DNA from: Xenorhabdus poinarii G6
Lineage (GTDB): Bacteria > Pseudomonadota > Gammaproteobacteria > Enterobacterales > Enterobacteriaceae
Assembly: GCF_000968175.1 (NCBI RefSeq)
Contig: NZ_FO704551.1
Span: forward strand, 1,488,001 to 1,552,000
Direction: 5' to 3'
DNA length: 64,000 nucleotides
Shown here: positions 7,902-21,276 of the stretch, in pieces
How positions within the stretch are numbered: position 1 is the stretch's first letter
How the letters are laid out: the number at the start of each line of letters is the position of its first letter
The notes under the pieces: generated by a model
Databases searched by the model: none
The model's input: the letters and a program-made list of their open reading frames with translations, nothing else
Told to the model about the DNA's origin: nothing
Translations under genes and position numbers: made by a program

Positions 7902-9830
7902 ATGCCTGTAATTACTCTTCCTGATGGTAGTCAACGTCAATTTGAACATGCTGTTTCCGTTATGGATGTCGCTTGTGACATTGGTGCTGGTTTGGCAAAA
8001 GCATGTATTGCTGGTCGTGTTAATGGCGAATTGGTCGATGCCTGTGAATTAATCGAAACCGATAGCAATCTTGCGATTATTACCAGCAAGAATGAAGAAG
8101 GTCTGGAAATTATTCGCCACTCATGTGCTCATTTATTGGGTCATGCCATTAAACAGTTGTGGCCTGATACGAAAATGGCTATCGGCCCTATCGTTGATAA
8201 TGGATTCTATTATGATATTGATTTGGATCGTTCTTTGACTCAGGAAGATATTGAGCTGCTTGAAAAGCGTATGCTGGAACTTGCCAAAAAAGACTATGAT
8301 GTCATCAAGAAAAAAGTGAGTTGGCAAGAAGCACGCGATACATTTGTAGCCCGTGACGAAGAGTATAAGATTCAGATTTTAGATGAAAATATCAGCCATG
8401 ATGATCGTCCTGGTCTGTATCATCATGAAGAATATGTTGATATGTGCCGTGGGCCACATGTTCCTAACATGCGTTTCTGTCATCACTTTAAACTGCAAAA
8501 AGTGGCGGGTGCTTACTGGCGCGGCAATAGCGATAACAAAATGTTGCAGCGTATTTATGGTACGGCATGGGCTGATAAGAAGCAGCTTAATGCCTATTTG
8601 CAACGTCTGGAAGAAGCTGCAAAACGTGATCACCGCAAAATTGGTAAGCAGCTTGACCTGTACCATATGCAGGAAGAAGCACCAGGCATGGCATTCTGGC
8701 ATAATGATGGTTGGACCATTTTCCGTGAGCTGGAAACGTTTGTTCGCATGAAGCTCAAAGAGTACCAATATCAGGAAGTAAAAGGTCCATTTATGATGGA
8801 TCGTATCCTGTGGGAAAAAACCGGGCACTGGGAAAACTATAAAGAGCATATGTTCACAACCTCATCGGAAAACCGTGAATATTGTGTCAAACCAATGAAC
8901 TGCCCAGGTCATGTTCAAATATTCAACCAGGGGTTGAAATCTTATCGTGATTTACCTTTGCGTATGGCTGAATTCGGGAGTTGTCACCGTAATGAACCAT
9001 CCGGCGCTTTACATGGTTTGATGCGTGTACGTGGCTTTACCCAGGATGATGCCCATATTTTCTGTACTGAAGATCAAATTCTTCAAGAGGTCAGTAGCTG
9101 CATCAAAATGATTTATGATGTGTATGGCACATTTGGTTTTGAGAAGATTGTCGTTAAGTTATCGACCCGTCCAGAAAAGCGTATTGGTACAGAAAAACAA
9201 TGGGATGAAGCCGAAGCCGATCTTGCTGAGGCATTGACCAAAAATGGCATTGAATTTGAATATCAGCCGGGTGAAGGGGCATTTTATGGCCCTAAAATTG
9301 AATTTACTCTATATGATTGTTTGGATCGTGCGTGGCAATGTGGTACTGTGCAACTCGATTTTTCACTGCCAGCACGTTTGAGTGCGTCGTATGTAGGTGA
9401 AAATAATGAACGTAAGGTTCCTGTAATGATCCACCGTGCTGTCCTGGGCTCTCTGGAACGCTTTATCGGTATCCTGACAGAAGAATATGCGGGCTTTTTC
9501 CCAACATGGTTGGCACCTCAGCAGGTCGTCATCATGAATATTACTGATAGTCAGTCAAATTATGTACAGGAATTGGTTAAAAAACTTCAAGATGCAGGCA
9601 TTCGTGCAAAAGCAGACTTGAGAAACGAGAAGATTGGTTTTAAAATCCGTGAACACACTCTGCGTCGTGTGCCTTACATGCTTGTTTGTGGTGATAAAGA
9701 AGTCGAATCGGGAAAAGTCTCTGTTCGTACTCGCCGAGGCAAAGACTTAGGTAGCATTGACGTCAGTGCATTTACAGAAAAACTGCTGACAGAAATACGC
9801 AGTCGTAATCTTCATCAATTGGAGGAATAA
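7902..9830 (+). CDS. thrS: Threonyl-tRNA synthetase
   Basis: A 642-residue class II synthetase that charges tRNA-Thr in the cytoplasm; the length equals E. coli ThrRS. The N-terminal TGS domain (about 1-61) is followed by the SAD/editing domain with the [10 protein letters not shown] motif, the catalytic core with the zinc ligand Cys in [29 protein letters not shown] (motif 2 region) and the motif 3 Arg near [11 protein letters not shown], and then the anticodon-binding domain. The AAGGA ribosome-binding site and the upstream tRNA-like hairpins fix the start. It is the first gene of the thrS-infC-rpmI-rplT-pheST-ihfA cluster; infC begins 4 nt past its stop. Confidence 0.98.
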   Translation: MPVITLPDGSQRQFEHAVSVMDVACDIGAGLAKACIAGRVNGELVDACELIETDSNLAIITSKNEEGLEIIRHSCAHLLGHAIKQLWPDTKMAIGPIVDNGFYYDIDLDRSLTQEDIELLEKRMLELAKKDYDVIKKKVSWQEARDTFVARDEEYKIQILDENISHDDRPGLYHHEEYVDMCRGPHVPNMRFCHHFKLQKVAGAYWRGNSDNKMLQRIYGTAWADKKQLNAYLQRLEEAAKRDHRKIGKQLDLYHMQEEAPGMAFWHNDGWTIFRELETFVRMKLKEYQYQEVKGPFMMDRILWEKTGHWENYKEHMFTTSSENREYCVKPMNCPGHVQIFNQGLKSYRDLPLRMAEFGSCHRNEPSGALHGLMRVRGFTQDDAHIFCTEDQILQEVSSCIKMIYDVYGTFGFEKIVVKLSTRPEKRIGTEKQWDEAEADLAEALTKNGIEFEYQPGEGAFYGPKIEFTLYDCLDRAWQCGTVQLDFSLPARLSASYVGENNERKVPVMIHRAVLGSLERFIGILTEEYAGFFPTWLAPQQVVIMNITDSQSNYVQELVKKLQDAGIRAKADLRNEKIGFKIREHTLRRVPYMLVCGDKEVESGKVSVRTRRGKDLGSIDVSAFTEKLLTEIRSRNLHQLEE

Positions 9831-10373
<543 letters not shown>

Positions 10374-10374
10374 T

Positions 10375-10428
10375 CAGGCAAACAAGTAATGAGCTTCAGC
10401 TAATTTTGGTTGAAGCTTATTCGCCTGA
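10375..10428 (+). promoter_or_regulatory. Structured infC-rpmI leader (probable L20 operator)
   Basis: TCAGGC (10375-10380) pairs with GCCTGA (10423-10428), and inside it AATGAGCTTCA (10388-10398) pairs with TGAAGCTTATT (10411-10421) with one wobble. In E. coli, ribosomal protein L20 represses rpmI-rplT by binding structured RNA in this same intergenic position. The position and fold support that role; the pseudoknot itself was not modelled. Confidence 0.6.
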
Positions 10429-10446
10429 TTAGTTCGTTGTAATTAA

Positions 10447-10665
<219 letters not shown>

Positions 10666-10698
10666 GCAATTTTTTTAATTAGAACTTAGAGACGATAG

Positions 10699-11064
<366 letters not shown>

Positions 11065-11072
11065 GTCAGGTT

Positions 11073-11098
11073 AAAGGGGGGAGCTTGCTCCCTCTTTT
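11073..11098 (+). terminator. rplT terminator
   Basis: AAAGGGGGGAGC pairs with GCTCCCTCTTTT around a tight CTTG loop, including two G-U pairs, 8 nt past the rplT stop, and is followed by ACTTTTTT. It separates the infC-rpmI-rplT message from the pheM leader. Confidence 0.85.
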
Positions 11099-11169
11099 AC
11101 TTTTTTCCATAATGTGGCTGACATTTGATTCCATGATGAGTGTAAAAAGGGTATAGGAGAAAGAACAAA

Positions 11170-11217
11170 ATGATGAAGTTAGCTTTTTTTCGTTTCTTTT
11201 TTTACTTTAGCACCTGA
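11170..11217 (+). CDS. pheM: pheST operon leader peptide PheM
   Basis: A 15-codon peptide MMKLAFFRFFFYFST with six Phe codons, in the same place and with the same ending (RFFFYFST) as E. coli PheM. Translation stalls on the Phe codons when charged tRNA-Phe is scarce, which favours the antiterminator and raises pheST transcription. Either of the two first ATG codons could be used. A Rho-independent attenuator follows 49 nt later. Confidence 0.93.
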   Translation: MMKLAFFRFFFYFST

Positions 11218-11265
11218 AATCAGGGGGCTGTGCGCGTAAGAAAAGAAACGAAAAATAGCGCTTGA

Positions 11266-11295
11266 GCCTCCAGTGTGGAGGCTTTTTTATTTTTA
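11266..11295 (+). terminator. pheST attenuator
   Basis: GCCTCCA / TGGAGGC hairpin (11266-11282) followed by TTTTTTATTTTTA, downstream of the Phe-rich leader peptide. An alternative pairing is visible: CGTTTCTTTT inside the leader (near 11191) matches AAAAGAAACG (near 11241), the expected competing stem. Confidence 0.9.
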
Positions 11296-11319
11296 TGGAC
11301 TCATTAACAGATAAGGTGA

Positions 11320-12354
<1,035 letters not shown>

Positions 12355-12368
12355 GGCGGGTATATCTC

Positions 12369-14756
12369 ATGAAATTCAGTGAACTCTGGTTACGCGAGTG
12401 GGCAAACCCTGCCATTAGTAGTGAAACATTGTCTGATCAAATCACCATGGCGGGTTTGGAAGTCGATGGTGTTGAAAAAGTGGCAGGTCAATTCCACGGC
12501 GTTTTTGTTGGTGAAGTTGTTGAATGTGGGCAACATCCAAACGCAGATAAACTGCGTGTTACAAAAGTGAATGTCGGCGGTGAACGTTTGTTGGATATTG
12601 TTTGTGGTGCACCCAATTGTCGGCAGGGGCTTCGTGTCGCTGTTGCGACAGTCGGGGCGGTGCTGCCGGGTGACTTCAAGATTAAGTCCGCGAAACTGCG
12701 TGGAGAGCCGTCAGAAGGAATGCTGTGTTCATTTTCAGAACTGGGTATTCCTAATGATCAGGATGGCATTATCGAACTGCCAGCAGATGCTCCGATTGGG
12801 ACTGATCTGCGTGATTATATGCAGCTGGATGATAACGCGATTGAAATCAGTATCACACCAAACCGCGCTGATTGTCTGAGCATTATGGGTGTGGCCCGTG
12901 ATGTTGCAGTTATCAATAAGTTGTCGATAACAGAAGCGAAAATCGAAGCGGTTAAACCCACGACAGATGCGACATTCCCTATTCGTGTTGATGCGCCTGA
13001 AGCTTGTCCACGTTATTTAGGGCGTGTGATCAAGAACGTGAACGTCAGGGCGACTACGCCATTATGGATGCAGGAAAAACTGCGCCGTGGGGGCATCCGT
13101 TCTATCGATCCGGTTGTTGACATCACCAACTATGTTTTACTTGAGTTAGGCCAACCGTTACATGCGTTCGATTTAGAACGGTTAAATGGATCAATTATTG
13201 TTCGCTTGGCTGAGCAAGGTGAAAAACTTACCTTATTAGATGGCAATGAAGTCGAACTTTCTGCTGAAACACTTATCATTTCTGATGAAAAGCAACCACT
13301 TGCAATGGCAGGTATTTTCGGTGGAGAATATTCAGGTGTTAATGCGGAAACGCAGCATATTATGCTAGAGTGCGCCTTTTTTGCACCATTGGCAGTGACG
13401 GGTCGTGCTCGTCGTTACGGTTTGCATACCGATGCTTCCCATCGTTTTGAACGGGGTGTTGATCCACAGCTTCAATATAAAGCGATGGAATATGCCACTC
13501 AGTTACTGATCGATATCTGTGGTGGGGAAGTCGGGGAAGTCGTTGATGTTACTAGCGAATCTCACTTGCCCAAACCCGCGACGATGACGCTTACCCGCAA
13601 CAAATTGGATCGTCTAATTGGTCATCATGTTGCTGATGAGCAGGTAACGGATATCCTGACGCGTTTGGGTTGCCGAGTCACTGTCGGACATGAGAGTTGG
13701 CAGGTTGTAGCACCTAGCTGGCGCTTTGATATGCAGATCGAAGAAGATCTGGTGGAAGAGGTTGCCCGTATTTACGGTTATAATAACATTCCTGATGTAC
13801 CTGTCCGTGCAGATCTGATAATGACGTCGCATCGTGAAGCGGATTTGTCACTGAAGCGGGTTAAAACAATGTTGGTGGATAAAGGCTATCAAGAAGCGAT
13901 TACTTATAGCTTCGTTGATCCTAAGATTCAGCAATATCTTCACCCACAGGAAGAAGCCCTGATCCTGCCTAATCCCATTTCGGCGGATATGTCAGCGATG
14001 CGTTTGTCTCTGCTGACAGGGTTACTGGCAACGGTTGCTTATAACCAAAACCGCCAGCAAAGCCGAGTCCGTTTATTTGAAACAGGGCTGCGTTTTGTCC
14101 CTGATGAAAAAGCGGAACAGGGCATTCGTCAAGAATTAATGCTCGGTGGTGTTATTGCCGGAAACCGTTTCGAAGAACACTGGTCGATTGAAAAACAATC
14201 AGTTGATTTCTTTGATTTGAAAGGTGATTTAGAATCCGTTTTAGAATTATCTGGTAGACTACCTGACATTTCCTTTAAAGCAGAAGAACATTCAGCTTTA
14301 CATCCTGGGCAAAGCGCTGGGATTTATTTAGGAAATAGTTATATTGGTTATATTGGTGTTGTTCATCCAGAACTAGAGCGTAAACTGGATTTAAATGGCC
14401 GTACTGTCGTATTCGAGTTAATGTGGGGCAGTCTGGTAGATCGCATTATCCCTGAGATGAAGGAAGTCTCTCGCTTCCCATCGAACCGTCGTGATATCGC
14501 CATCGTTGTGCCAGAAAATGTAGCAGCAGAAGATGTGTTGGCCGAATGTGAGAAAGTTGGCGTAAATCATATAGTTGGCATAAACTTGTTTGACGTGTAT
14601 TGTGGTAAAGGGGTCGCGGAAGGCTATAAGAGCCTTGCTATTAGCTTAATTCTACAGGACACCATGCGTACACTGGAGGAAGAAGAAATTTCTGCGACTG
14701 TCGACAAATGCGTAACTGCATTAGCACAGCGATTCCAAGCATCCTTGAGGGACTGA
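12369..14756 (+). CDS. pheT: Phenylalanyl-tRNA synthetase beta subunit
   Basis: A 795-residue subunit of PheRS responsible for structural support, editing of Tyr-tRNA-Phe and anticodon binding; length equals E. coli PheT. It starts [14 protein letters not shown], with an N-terminal tRNA-binding (EMAP-like) domain containing [10 protein letters not shown]3/B4 editing domains, B5, a catalytic-like core and a C-terminal ferredoxin-fold anticodon-binding domain ([11 protein letters not shown]). The ihfA start is 4 nt past its stop, indicating co-transcription, although E. coli ihfA also has its own promoter within pheT. Confidence 0.98.
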   Translation: MKFSELWLREWANPAISSETLSDQITMAGLEVDGVEKVAGQFHGVFVGEVVECGQHPNADKLRVTKVNVGGERLLDIVCGAPNCRQGLRVAVATVGAVLPGDFKIKSAKLRGEPSEGMLCSFSELGIPNDQDGIIELPADAPIGTDLRDYMQLDDNAIEISITPNRADCLSIMGVARDVAVINKLSITEAKIEAVKPTTDATFPIRVDAPEACPRYLGRVIKNVNVRATTPLWMQEKLRRGGIRSIDPVVDITNYVLLELGQPLHAFDLERLNGSIIVRLAEQGEKLTLLDGNEVELSAETLIISDEKQPLAMAGIFGGEYSGVNAETQHIMLECAFFAPLAVTGRARRYGLHTDASHRFERGVDPQLQYKAMEYATQLLIDICGGEVGEVVDVTSESHLPKPATMTLTRNKLDRLIGHHVADEQVTDILTRLGCRVTVGHESWQVVAPSWRFDMQIEEDLVEEVARIYGYNNIPDVPVRADLIMTSHREADLSLKRVKTMLVDKGYQEAITYSFVDPKIQQYLHPQEEALILPNPISADMSAMRLSLLTGLLATVAYNQNRQQSRVRLFETGLRFVPDEKAEQGIRQELMLGGVIAGNRFEEHWSIEKQSVDFFDLKGDLESVLELSGRLPDISFKAEEHSALHPGQSAGIYLGNSYIGYIGVVHPELERKLDLNGRTVVFELMWGSLVDRIIPEMKEVSRFPSNRRDIAIVVPENVAAEDVLAECEKVGVNHIVGINLFDVYCGKGVAEGYKSLAISLILQDTMRTLEEEEISATVDKCVTALAQRFQASLRD

Positions 14757-14760
14757 ACTT

Positions 14761-15057
14761 ATGGCGCTAACTAAAGCTGAAATGTCTGAAAAACTGTTTG
14801 AAAAACTGGGTATTAGCAAACGTGAAGCTAAAGATCTGGTGGAGATCTTCTTTGAAGAAGTGCGTCGTTCTTTGGAGAATGGGGAGCAAGTAAAATTATC
14901 TGGATTTGGCAACTTTGATTTGCGAGACAAAAATCAACGCCCTGGCCGCAATCCGAAAACAGGCGAAGATATTCCGATTACGGCTCGCCGTGTTGTTACT
15001 TTCCGCCCTGGTCAAAAACTGAAGAATCGGGTGGAAAAAGCATTACCCAAAGAATAA
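14761..15057 (+). CDS. ihfA: Integration host factor alpha subunit
   Basis: A 98-residue HU/IHF-family DNA-bending protein that pairs with IhfB and binds specific sites to bend DNA sharply. [17 protein letters not shown] at the start, the beta-arm segment [20 protein letters not shown] with the intercalating Pro, and the VEKALPKE end are diagnostic of the alpha subunit. Length equals the family (about 99). It follows pheT by 4 nt and is closed by a strong terminator. Confidence 0.97.
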   Translation: MALTKAEMSEKLFEKLGISKREAKDLVEIFFEEVRRSLENGEQVKLSGFGNFDLRDKNQRPGRNPKTGEDIPITARRVVTFRPGQKLKNRVEKALPKE

Positions 15058-15063
15058 GTGCAT

Positions 15064-15092
15064 AAAAAGGCCGCGCAATATGCGGTCTTTTT
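15064..15092 (+). terminator. ihfA terminator
   Basis: AAAAAGGCCGC pairs with GCGGTCTTTTT (one G-U) around a 7-nt loop, followed by CTTATTTTTTC. It sits 6 nt past the ihfA stop and makes any btuC start before it unlikely. Confidence 0.93.
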
Positions 15093-15123
15093 CTTATTTT
15101 TTCTCTCAATGGTTTCATATCAC

Positions 15124-16119
15124 ATGCGCTCAGTTTATGAGTTGATCTCCTATCAGAGAAAGCGTAACCATCGCGTGATGGCAATGTTGTCTGTTCTATT
15201 CATCCTTCTTTTTATTTTGTCATTATGTGCCGGTGAAATCTGGTTTTGGCCGGATCAATGGCTATCGGAGCCTGCCCGGTTATTTATTTGGCAATTGAGA
15301 CTCCCTAGAGCGATTGCCGTCATGGCTGTTGGTGCGAGTCTGGCGCTGTCAGGGGCAATTATGCAGGCTTTGTTTGAAAACCCGTTGGCAGAGCCGGGAT
15401 TACTTGGGATCAGTAATGGCGCCGGAGTGGTGGTTGTCTGTTTAATCCTTATCTTCCAGGGTGTTGCACCATTATGGTTATTAAGTCTTGGCGCTGTGTT
15501 TGGGGCGCTTTTTATGACGGCTATTTTGTTGGGATTTTCCAGAAAATATCAAATGACCAATACCCGCTTATTATTGATTGGTGTTGCTTTTGGTGTGATC
15601 TTTGGTGCGTTGATGACATGGATGGTCTATTTCAGTACAAGTTTGGATCTCCGACAATTGATGTATTGGATGATGGGAAGTTTCAGCGGCATTGATTGGC
15701 GCCAAAAATGGTTGGTTATTGCATTGCTGCCTGCCATCTTAGGGTTGAGTGGCAAAGGTCATATTTTGAATTACCTCTCTCTGGGGGAATTACAGGCCCG
15801 ACAACTGGGTGTTTCTCACCACAAATGGCGTAATGTATTTGTCTCGGTGATTGGGCTATTAGTTGGTTTGAGTGTGGCCCTTGCAGGAGCGATCAGTTTC
15901 ATTGGCTTGGTGATCCCTCACATCTTAAGGCTGATGGGATTGACTGATCATAAAGCCTTGCTTCCGGCTAGTGCATTGGCAGGGGGCAGTGGTTTATTGT
16001 TAGCAGATTTAGTTTCCCGCCTGTCATTATCTCATGCCGAAATTCCTATTGGGGTTGTCACGGTGACGTTAGGATCTCCGGTTTTTATCTGGTTGTTATT
16101 AAGAACACGTCACTATTAA
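15124..16119 (+). CDS. btuC: Vitamin B12 ABC transporter permease BtuC
   Basis: A 331-residue FecCD-family permease of the BtuCDF cobalamin importer, with about ten transmembrane helices. Signature segments are [31 protein letters not shown], the coupling helix region with [11 protein letters not shown], and [17 protein letters not shown] (listed here in pieces of the family pattern). The frame is open from 15058, but that stretch holds the ihfA terminator; the ATG at 15124 gives an N terminus like E. coli BtuC (326 residues), though its ribosome-binding site is poor, so the start is uncertain. The E. coli gene between btuC and btuD, btuE, is absent here. Confidence 0.93.
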   Translation: MRSVYELISYQRKRNHRVMAMLSVLFILLFILSLCAGEIWFWPDQWLSEPARLFIWQLRLPRAIAVMAVGASLALSGAIMQALFENPLAEPGLLGISNGAGVVVVCLILIFQGVAPLWLLSLGAVFGALFMTAILLGFSRKYQMTNTRLLLIGVAFGVIFGALMTWMVYFSTSLDLRQLMYWMMGSFSGIDWRQKWLVIALLPAILGLSGKGHILNYLSLGELQARQLGVSHHKWRNVFVSVIGLLVGLSVALAGAISFIGLVIPHILRLMGLTDHKALLPASALAGGSGLLLADLVSRLSLSHAEIPIGVVTVTLGSPVFIWLLLRTRHY

Positions 16120-16170
16120 AGCAATACCATTCTTGGTTATGAATGTGGGCAAGGCGATAAGGATAATAAC

Positions 16171-16938
16171 ATGATCGGTCAGCCGATTTTGGCGCTGGAT
16201 AATATAACGGTTACCAACAGATTACGTTCGTTGTCTGGATCTGTTACGGCTGGAAAGCAAATTCATTTGGTTGGGTTAAATGGCTCAGGGAAGAGCACAC
16301 TGCTTTCGGTAATGGCGGGTGTTTTGCCTTATCGTGGTACTCTTCGCTTGAATGGCCGGAACTTGCGGGATTATCACCCGCATGAGCTGGCGACACATCG
16401 AGCCTGGTTTTCTCAATCGGCTTCTGTTCCTATCATGCCGGTTTTTCAGTATTTAGCTCTGTTCCGTCCTGGAAGCGCATCGTTGGTTCAGAGTGAACAG
16501 GTGTTGTATCAACTTTGCCAGCAAATGAAACTCCTTCCGTTGCTTGCGTTATCAATGGGGCAACTCTCTGGCGGGGAGTGGCAACGTGTCAGATTAGCCG
16601 GCGTTTTTTTTCAAATATGGCCGGAGTTAAATCCCGATGGGTGCTTACTTTTACTCGATGAACCAACCAATAACCTCGATATCACCCAAAAAGCCATTCT
16701 GGATAACTTAATAAAAAGATTTTGTGCATTGGGGGGAACGGTATTATTGAGCAGCCATGATCTTAACCACACTTACGAACAGGCCACTGAGGTCTGGTTG
16801 CTCTTACATGGAAAATTGTTAGCATCGGGTACGCCACAGAATGTAATGACAAATGGGAATTTATCTGAAATTTTTGAAGCAAATATTGGACATATCAAAA
16901 ATGGTGACTATAAATTATGGAGGGTCAACCAAGTATAA
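16171..16938 (+). CDS. btuD: Vitamin B12 ABC transporter ATPase BtuD
   Basis: A 255-residue ABC ATPase driving BtuC. Walker A GLNGSGKST lies near residues 35-43, the signature is LSGGEWQRVRLA, Walker B LLLLDEPTNNLD, and the switch is SSHDLNHT. The ELNPDG insertion before Walker B is typical of BtuD. It follows btuC by 51 nt on the same strand. The periplasmic partner BtuF is not in the window. Confidence 0.94.
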   Translation: MIGQPILALDNITVTNRLRSLSGSVTAGKQIHLVGLNGSGKSTLLSVMAGVLPYRGTLRLNGRNLRDYHPHELATHRAWFSQSASVPIMPVFQYLALFRPGSASLVQSEQVLYQLCQQMKLLPLLALSMGQLSGGEWQRVRLAGVFFQIWPELNPDGCLLLLDEPTNNLDITQKAILDNLIKRFCALGGTVLLSSHDLNHTYEQATEVWLLLHGKLLASGTPQNVMTNGNLSEIFEANIGHIKNGDYKLWRVNQV

Positions 16939-17111
16939 TTGCCACAAGTGAAACTGACCATAATCAATACCTGCTATCTATTCTTGGTATTTGGTTGATC
17001 TGAATTTATTTTTCGTTGATGTTTTTTTGAACATTTTCGGGTTAAAATAGATCAATTTAAATACAATTTCGGAATGTGCAAGCGCATAAAGCGATGATGG
17101 ATGGTTTTATT

Positions 17112-18272
17112 ATGGGCGGTTCTTTGATAGATAGTTTTTTGCCTTTTTCTCGTCCTGCCATTGGCAAAGAAGAGATAGCAGCAATAGAGAAGGTTTTACA
17201 TTCAGGTTGGATCACGACAGGCCCACAAAACCATCAGTTAGAGCAGGATTTTTCTCTTCGATTTGGCTGCAAACATGCGATTGCGCTATGTTCTGCGACA
17301 GCGGGCATGCACTTAGTTTTATTAGCGCTGGGCGTCGGCCCGGGTGATGAAGTTATTACGCCTTCCCTAACTTGGGTTTCCACCATTAATCTGATCTGCT
17401 TGTTGGGCGCCGAACCGGTTATGGTTGATGTTGACCGTGATACATTAATGGTCAAAGCAGAAACCGTCAGAAAAGCAATAACATCAAAGACCAAAGCGAT
17501 TATTCCTGTCCATTATGCGGGCGCACCTTGTGACCTTGATGCGCTTCGCGTTGTTGCTCAAGAAGCCAATATTCCCCTGATTGAAGATGCTGCTCATGCA
17601 GTCGGTACCCGCTATAAAAATGAATGGGTAGGGGAGCGGGGTAGCGCTATTTTTTCTTTCCATGCCATTAAAAATATGACCTGTGCTGAAGGCGGCATGT
17701 TAGTGACAGATGATGATGAGCTTGCCCAACGGCTCCGTTGTTTGAAATTTCATGGGCTGGCGGTTGACGCTTTTGATAGACAAATTCAGGGGAGAAAACC
17801 TCAGGCAGAGGTTATTGAACCGGGTTTTAAATATAATCTGTCAGATATTCATGCTGCGATGGCGGTTGTGCAGCTCGGCAAGCTGAACTCAATGAATGAA
17901 CGTCGTCGCGCATTGGTTGCCCGCTATTCTGCTGCCTTGAGTCATTCTCCTTTGCAAATGCTGAAAGTGCCTGAATATGCACATTTGCATTCCCATCACC
18001 TTTTTATGGTACGTGTTGATAAAAATAGATGTGGAATTGACCGCGATACTTTCATGACATGCCTAAAGGATCACAATATTGGGACAGGCTTGCATTTTAG
18101 AGCCGCACATACACAGAAATATTATCGTGAGCGTTACCCACAACTTTCCCTGCCTGTCACTGAGTGGAATTCGTCAACACTTTGTTCATTACCTCTTTTC
18201 CCGGATATGAATAATGACGATGTAGATCGTGTTGTGAATGCAATCACGACAATTCTTGCGGAGCATAATTAA
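17112..18272 (+). CDS. arnB: UDP-4-amino-4-deoxy-L-arabinose aminotransferase ArnB
   Basis: A PLP-dependent aminotransferase of the DegT/DnrJ/EryC1 family that turns UDP-Ara4O into UDP-L-Ara4N with glutamate, in the cytoplasm. The PLP-binding Lys is in [37 protein letters not shown] and [10 protein letters not shown] are conserved. The start is unsure: ATG codons at 17076, 17094, 17097 and 17112 are in frame. I used 17112 since the conserved region ([11 protein letters not shown]) begins nine residues later. It is the first of seven genes, arnBCADTEF, in the standard order. Confidence 0.95.
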   Translation: MGGSLIDSFLPFSRPAIGKEEIAAIEKVLHSGWITTGPQNHQLEQDFSLRFGCKHAIALCSATAGMHLVLLALGVGPGDEVITPSLTWVSTINLICLLGAEPVMVDVDRDTLMVKAETVRKAITSKTKAIIPVHYAGAPCDLDALRVVAQEANIPLIEDAAHAVGTRYKNEWVGERGSAIFSFHAIKNMTCAEGGMLVTDDDELAQRLRCLKFHGLAVDAFDRQIQGRKPQAEVIEPGFKYNLSDIHAAMAVVQLGKLNSMNERRRALVARYSAALSHSPLQMLKVPEYAHLHSHHLFMVRVDKNRCGIDRDTFMTCLKDHNIGTGLHFRAAHTQKYYRERYPQLSLPVTEWNSSTLCSLPLFPDMNNDDVDRVVNAITTILAEHN

Positions 18273-19250
18273 GTGATATTTGAGAAGATTAAAAAAGTTT
18301 CTATCGTTATTCCTGTTTATAACGAGGAAGAAAGTTTGCCTCAGTTATTGGAAAGAACGCTTGCCGTGTGCCAAAAACTAGAACAGAAATACGAATTAAT
18401 TCTGGTCGATGATGGCAGCCGCGATAGCTCTTCTGACATCTTAACTCAGGTAGCTGAATCTCCTGAAAATCATGTAATAGCGATCTTACTTAACCGTAAT
18501 TATGGGCAACATTCAGCCATTATGGCCGGTTTTCACCAGGCTGATGGTGATCTGATTATTACCCTTGATGCGGATTTGCAAAATCCGCCCGAAGAAATTC
18601 CCCGTTTAATTAAAACGGCAGAAGAGGGATATGACGTCGTCGGGACGCGTCGGGCTAATCGGCAAGATTCCTGGTTTCGTAAAACCGCATCAAAAATAAT
18701 CAATGCAATGATCACCAAAGCGACGGGGCGTGTCATGGGGGATTATGGGTGTATGTTGCGAGCCTATCGACGCCATATTGTGCTGGCCATGCTCCAGTGC
18801 CATGAACGTAGTACGTTTATTCCGATTCTTGCCAATACCTTTGCGCGCAAAACAACCGAAATTGATGTCGCCCATGCCGAGCGTGAATTCGGGGATTCCA
18901 AGTACAGCTTGATGAACTTGATCAACCTGATGTATGACCTTCTGACGTGCTTAACAACCGCGCCATTGCGGTTATTGAGTGTCGTGGGAAGTGTCATTGC
19001 CATCACTGGTTTTCTGTTAGCGATGTTATTGATTGCGCTACGCCTGATATTTGGATCGATCTGGGCTGCGGAAGGGGTATTTACCCTGTTTGCTATTCTT
19101 TTCATGTTCATTGGTGCCCAATTTGTCGCCATGGGATTACTGGGGGAATACATTGGCCGGATATATAACGATGTTCGTGCCCGTCCGCGTTATTTTATTC
19201 AAAAAGTGGTCGGCGTTAAAAAGACCAATAATAATCAGGAAGAAAACTAA
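18273..19250 (+). CDS. arnC: Undecaprenyl-phosphate 4-deoxy-4-formamido-L-arabinose transferase ArnC
   Basis: A 325-residue family 2 glycosyltransferase that moves formylated L-Ara4N from UDP to undecaprenyl phosphate at the inner membrane. [20 protein letters not shown] and LVDDGSRD form the nucleotide-binding start, [11 protein letters not shown] is the DXD-type metal site, and two C-terminal transmembrane segments (about residues 230-295) anchor it. The start is GTG at 18273, directly abutting the arnB stop. The stop shares a base with the arnA start (TAATG). Confidence 0.96.
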   Translation: MIFEKIKKVSIVIPVYNEEESLPQLLERTLAVCQKLEQKYELILVDDGSRDSSSDILTQVAESPENHVIAILLNRNYGQHSAIMAGFHQADGDLIITLDADLQNPPEEIPRLIKTAEEGYDVVGTRRANRQDSWFRKTASKIINAMITKATGRVMGDYGCMLRAYRRHIVLAMLQCHERSTFIPILANTFARKTTEIDVAHAEREFGDSKYSLMNLINLMYDLLTCLTTAPLRLLSVVGSVIAITGFLLAMLLIALRLIFGSIWAAEGVFTLFAILFMFIGAQFVAMGLLGEYIGRIYNDVRARPRYFIQKVVGVKKTNNNQEEN

Positions 19251-21235
19251 TGAAAGCCGTTATTTTTGCCTATCATGATATTGGTTGTGTTGGACTTAAT
19301 GCATTAGTTAAAGCGGGTTTTGATATTCAGGCAATCTTTACCCACACGGATAATCCGAATGAAAATCACTTTTTTTCGTCTGTTGCGCGCGTCGGCGCTG
19401 ATTTGAATTTACCCGTGTTTGCGCCAGAAAATGTCAGTCATCCACTGTGGGTTGAGCGCATTCGCGAGATGAAGCCGGATATCATTTTCTCTTTTTACTA
19501 TCGCAACATGCTGAGTCAGGACATTTTATCCTTGGCTGCAAAAGGCGCATTTAATCTTCATGGCTCTTTGTTACCACGATATCGGGGGCGTGCCCCGGTT
19601 AACTGGGCCGTTCTCAATGGCGAAACCCAAACAGGCGTCACATTACATAAAATGCTGGAAAAACCGGATGCGGGAGATATTATCGCGCAACAGGTTGTTC
19701 CGATTGGAGAAAATGATACGGCGCTGACCGTCCATGGAAAAATACGCACGGCGGCGGTTGAATTACTCGATAGCATTCTGCCTCAAATCAAAGCAGGTCA
19801 CTATCCGTCAACACCCCAGAATGAAAGCCAGGCAACTTATTTTGGCCGTCGTACGGCTGCAGATGGTGAGATCGTGTGGAATCAGCCAGCCAAAGAGATT
19901 AATAACTTAGTCAGGGCTGTGACAGAACCCTATCCGGGTGCATTTACTTTTTTGGGTGAACGTAAGATGACAATCTGGCGTTCACGCCCACTTAATCAGA
20001 ACCATGCAAAACGCCCTGGCACGGTCATATCGACTGATCCCTTGGTGATTGCCTGTGGTGATGGGGCGTTGGAAATTATTAGCGGACAAGGCGAGTCAGG
20101 ACTTTATGTCCAAGGTAACCGACTGGCTTTTGAAATGGGCGTTGTGGCAGGCGGCTATGTTGGCTCGAAAGCAACGACCCAAGTTAACCGCCGTAAACGT
20201 GTACTGATTCTGGGCGTCAATGGATTTATCGGCAATCACCTGACTGAACGATTGTTAAGTGATGGCAATTATGACATTTACGGGATGGATATTAGCTCTT
20301 CCGCTATTGAACGATTTATTGGTAATCCCCGCTTTCACTTCATTGAAGGCGATGTCAGCATCCATACTGAGTGGATTGAATATCACATCAAAAAATGTGA
20401 TGTCATTCTGCCATTAGTCGCCATTGCGACTCCGATTGAATATACCCGTAATCCTTTACGCGTCTTTGAATTAGATTTTGAAGAGAATCTTAAAATTGTT
20501 CGTTATTGTGTTAAATACAATAAAAGGATTATTTTCCCGTCAACATCGGAAGTTTACGGCATGTGTGATGACAAAGAATTCGATGAAGACACTTCTCGTC
20601 TGATTGTCGGGCCGATCAATAAGCAGCGTTGGATCTATTCCGTTTCTAAGCAATTGCTTGATCGTGTCATTTGGGCATATGGTGTAAAAATGGGATTGAA
20701 ATTTACCTTATTCCGTCCATTTAACTGGATGGGACCAAGGCTAGATAATCTAGACTCGGCGCGTATTGGTAGTTCAAGAGCCATTACCCAATTGATTCTG
20801 AACTTGGTAGAAGGTTCCCCCATTAAATTGGTCGATGGCGGTGAGCAAAAACGTTGTTTTACGGATATTCATGACGGTGTTGAAGCACTGTTTAGGATCA
20901 TTGAAAACCGGGATGGGTTATGTGATAGCCAAATCATAAATATTGGTAATCCGGCAAACGAAGCGAGTATTCGCCATCTGGCTGAAATGCTGTTGGCGAG
21001 TTTTGAGAAACATGAGCTGCGCGGGCATTTTCCGCCATTTGCCGGATTCAAGAAGATCGAAAGCAGCAGCTATTATGGACAAGGTTATCAGGACGTTGAG
21101 CACCGTAAACCGAGCATTAAAAACGCCGCGCGTCTGATCAATTGGAAACCCACGATTGATATGCAGCAAACCATCGATGAAACATTGGACTTCTTTCTTC
21201 GTGGCGCAGTTGAAGAATTCAACAGAACACACTAA
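19250..21235 (+). CDS. arnA: Bifunctional UDP-glucuronate decarboxylase / UDP-L-Ara4N formyltransferase ArnA
   Basis: A 661-residue two-domain enzyme, the usual length. Residues 1 to about 305 are the formyltransferase ([20 protein letters not shown] with the catalytic Asn and His, then [10 protein letters not shown] with the Asp). Residues from about 315 are an NAD-dependent dehydrogenase/decarboxylase ([11 protein letters not shown]ossmann motif, FPSTSEVYG with catalytic Ser, YSVSKQLLD with Tyr and Lys). It converts UDP-GlcA to UDP-Ara4O and formylates UDP-L-Ara4N. Overlaps the arnC stop by one base. Confidence 0.97.
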   Translation: MKAVIFAYHDIGCVGLNALVKAGFDIQAIFTHTDNPNENHFFSSVARVGADLNLPVFAPENVSHPLWVERIREMKPDIIFSFYYRNMLSQDILSLAAKGAFNLHGSLLPRYRGRAPVNWAVLNGETQTGVTLHKMLEKPDAGDIIAQQVVPIGENDTALTVHGKIRTAAVELLDSILPQIKAGHYPSTPQNESQATYFGRRTAADGEIVWNQPAKEINNLVRAVTEPYPGAFTFLGERKMTIWRSRPLNQNHAKRPGTVISTDPLVIACGDGALEIISGQGESGLYVQGNRLAFEMGVVAGGYVGSKATTQVNRRKRVLILGVNGFIGNHLTERLLSDGNYDIYGMDISSSAIERFIGNPRFHFIEGDVSIHTEWIEYHIKKCDVILPLVAIATPIEYTRNPLRVFELDFEENLKIVRYCVKYNKRIIFPSTSEVYGMCDDKEFDEDTSRLIVGPINKQRWIYSVSKQLLDRVIWAYGVKMGLKFTLFRPFNWMGPRLDNLDSARIGSSRAITQLILNLVEGSPIKLVDGGEQKRCFTDIHDGVEALFRIIENRDGLCDSQIINIGNPANEASIRHLAEMLLASFEKHELRGHFPPFAGFKKIESSSYYGQGYQDVEHRKPSIKNAARLINWKPTIDMQQTIDETLDFFLRGAVEEFNRTH

Positions 21236-21276
21236 AAACCAAGTAAAAATTTAGGCAGCAGAGAAGGAATAATGCC

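Noticed and set aside
8379..8849. 156-codon minus-strand frame inside thrS
   Set aside because: Antisense to a highly conserved gene, no family motifs, no ribosome-binding site; a shadow frame.
16960..17111. Possible PhoP or PmrA box upstream of arnB
   Set aside because: TTAA-type half-sites occur (GTTAAA and TTTAAA) but their spacing (15 nt start to start) does not fit the 11-nt direct repeat of either regulator.
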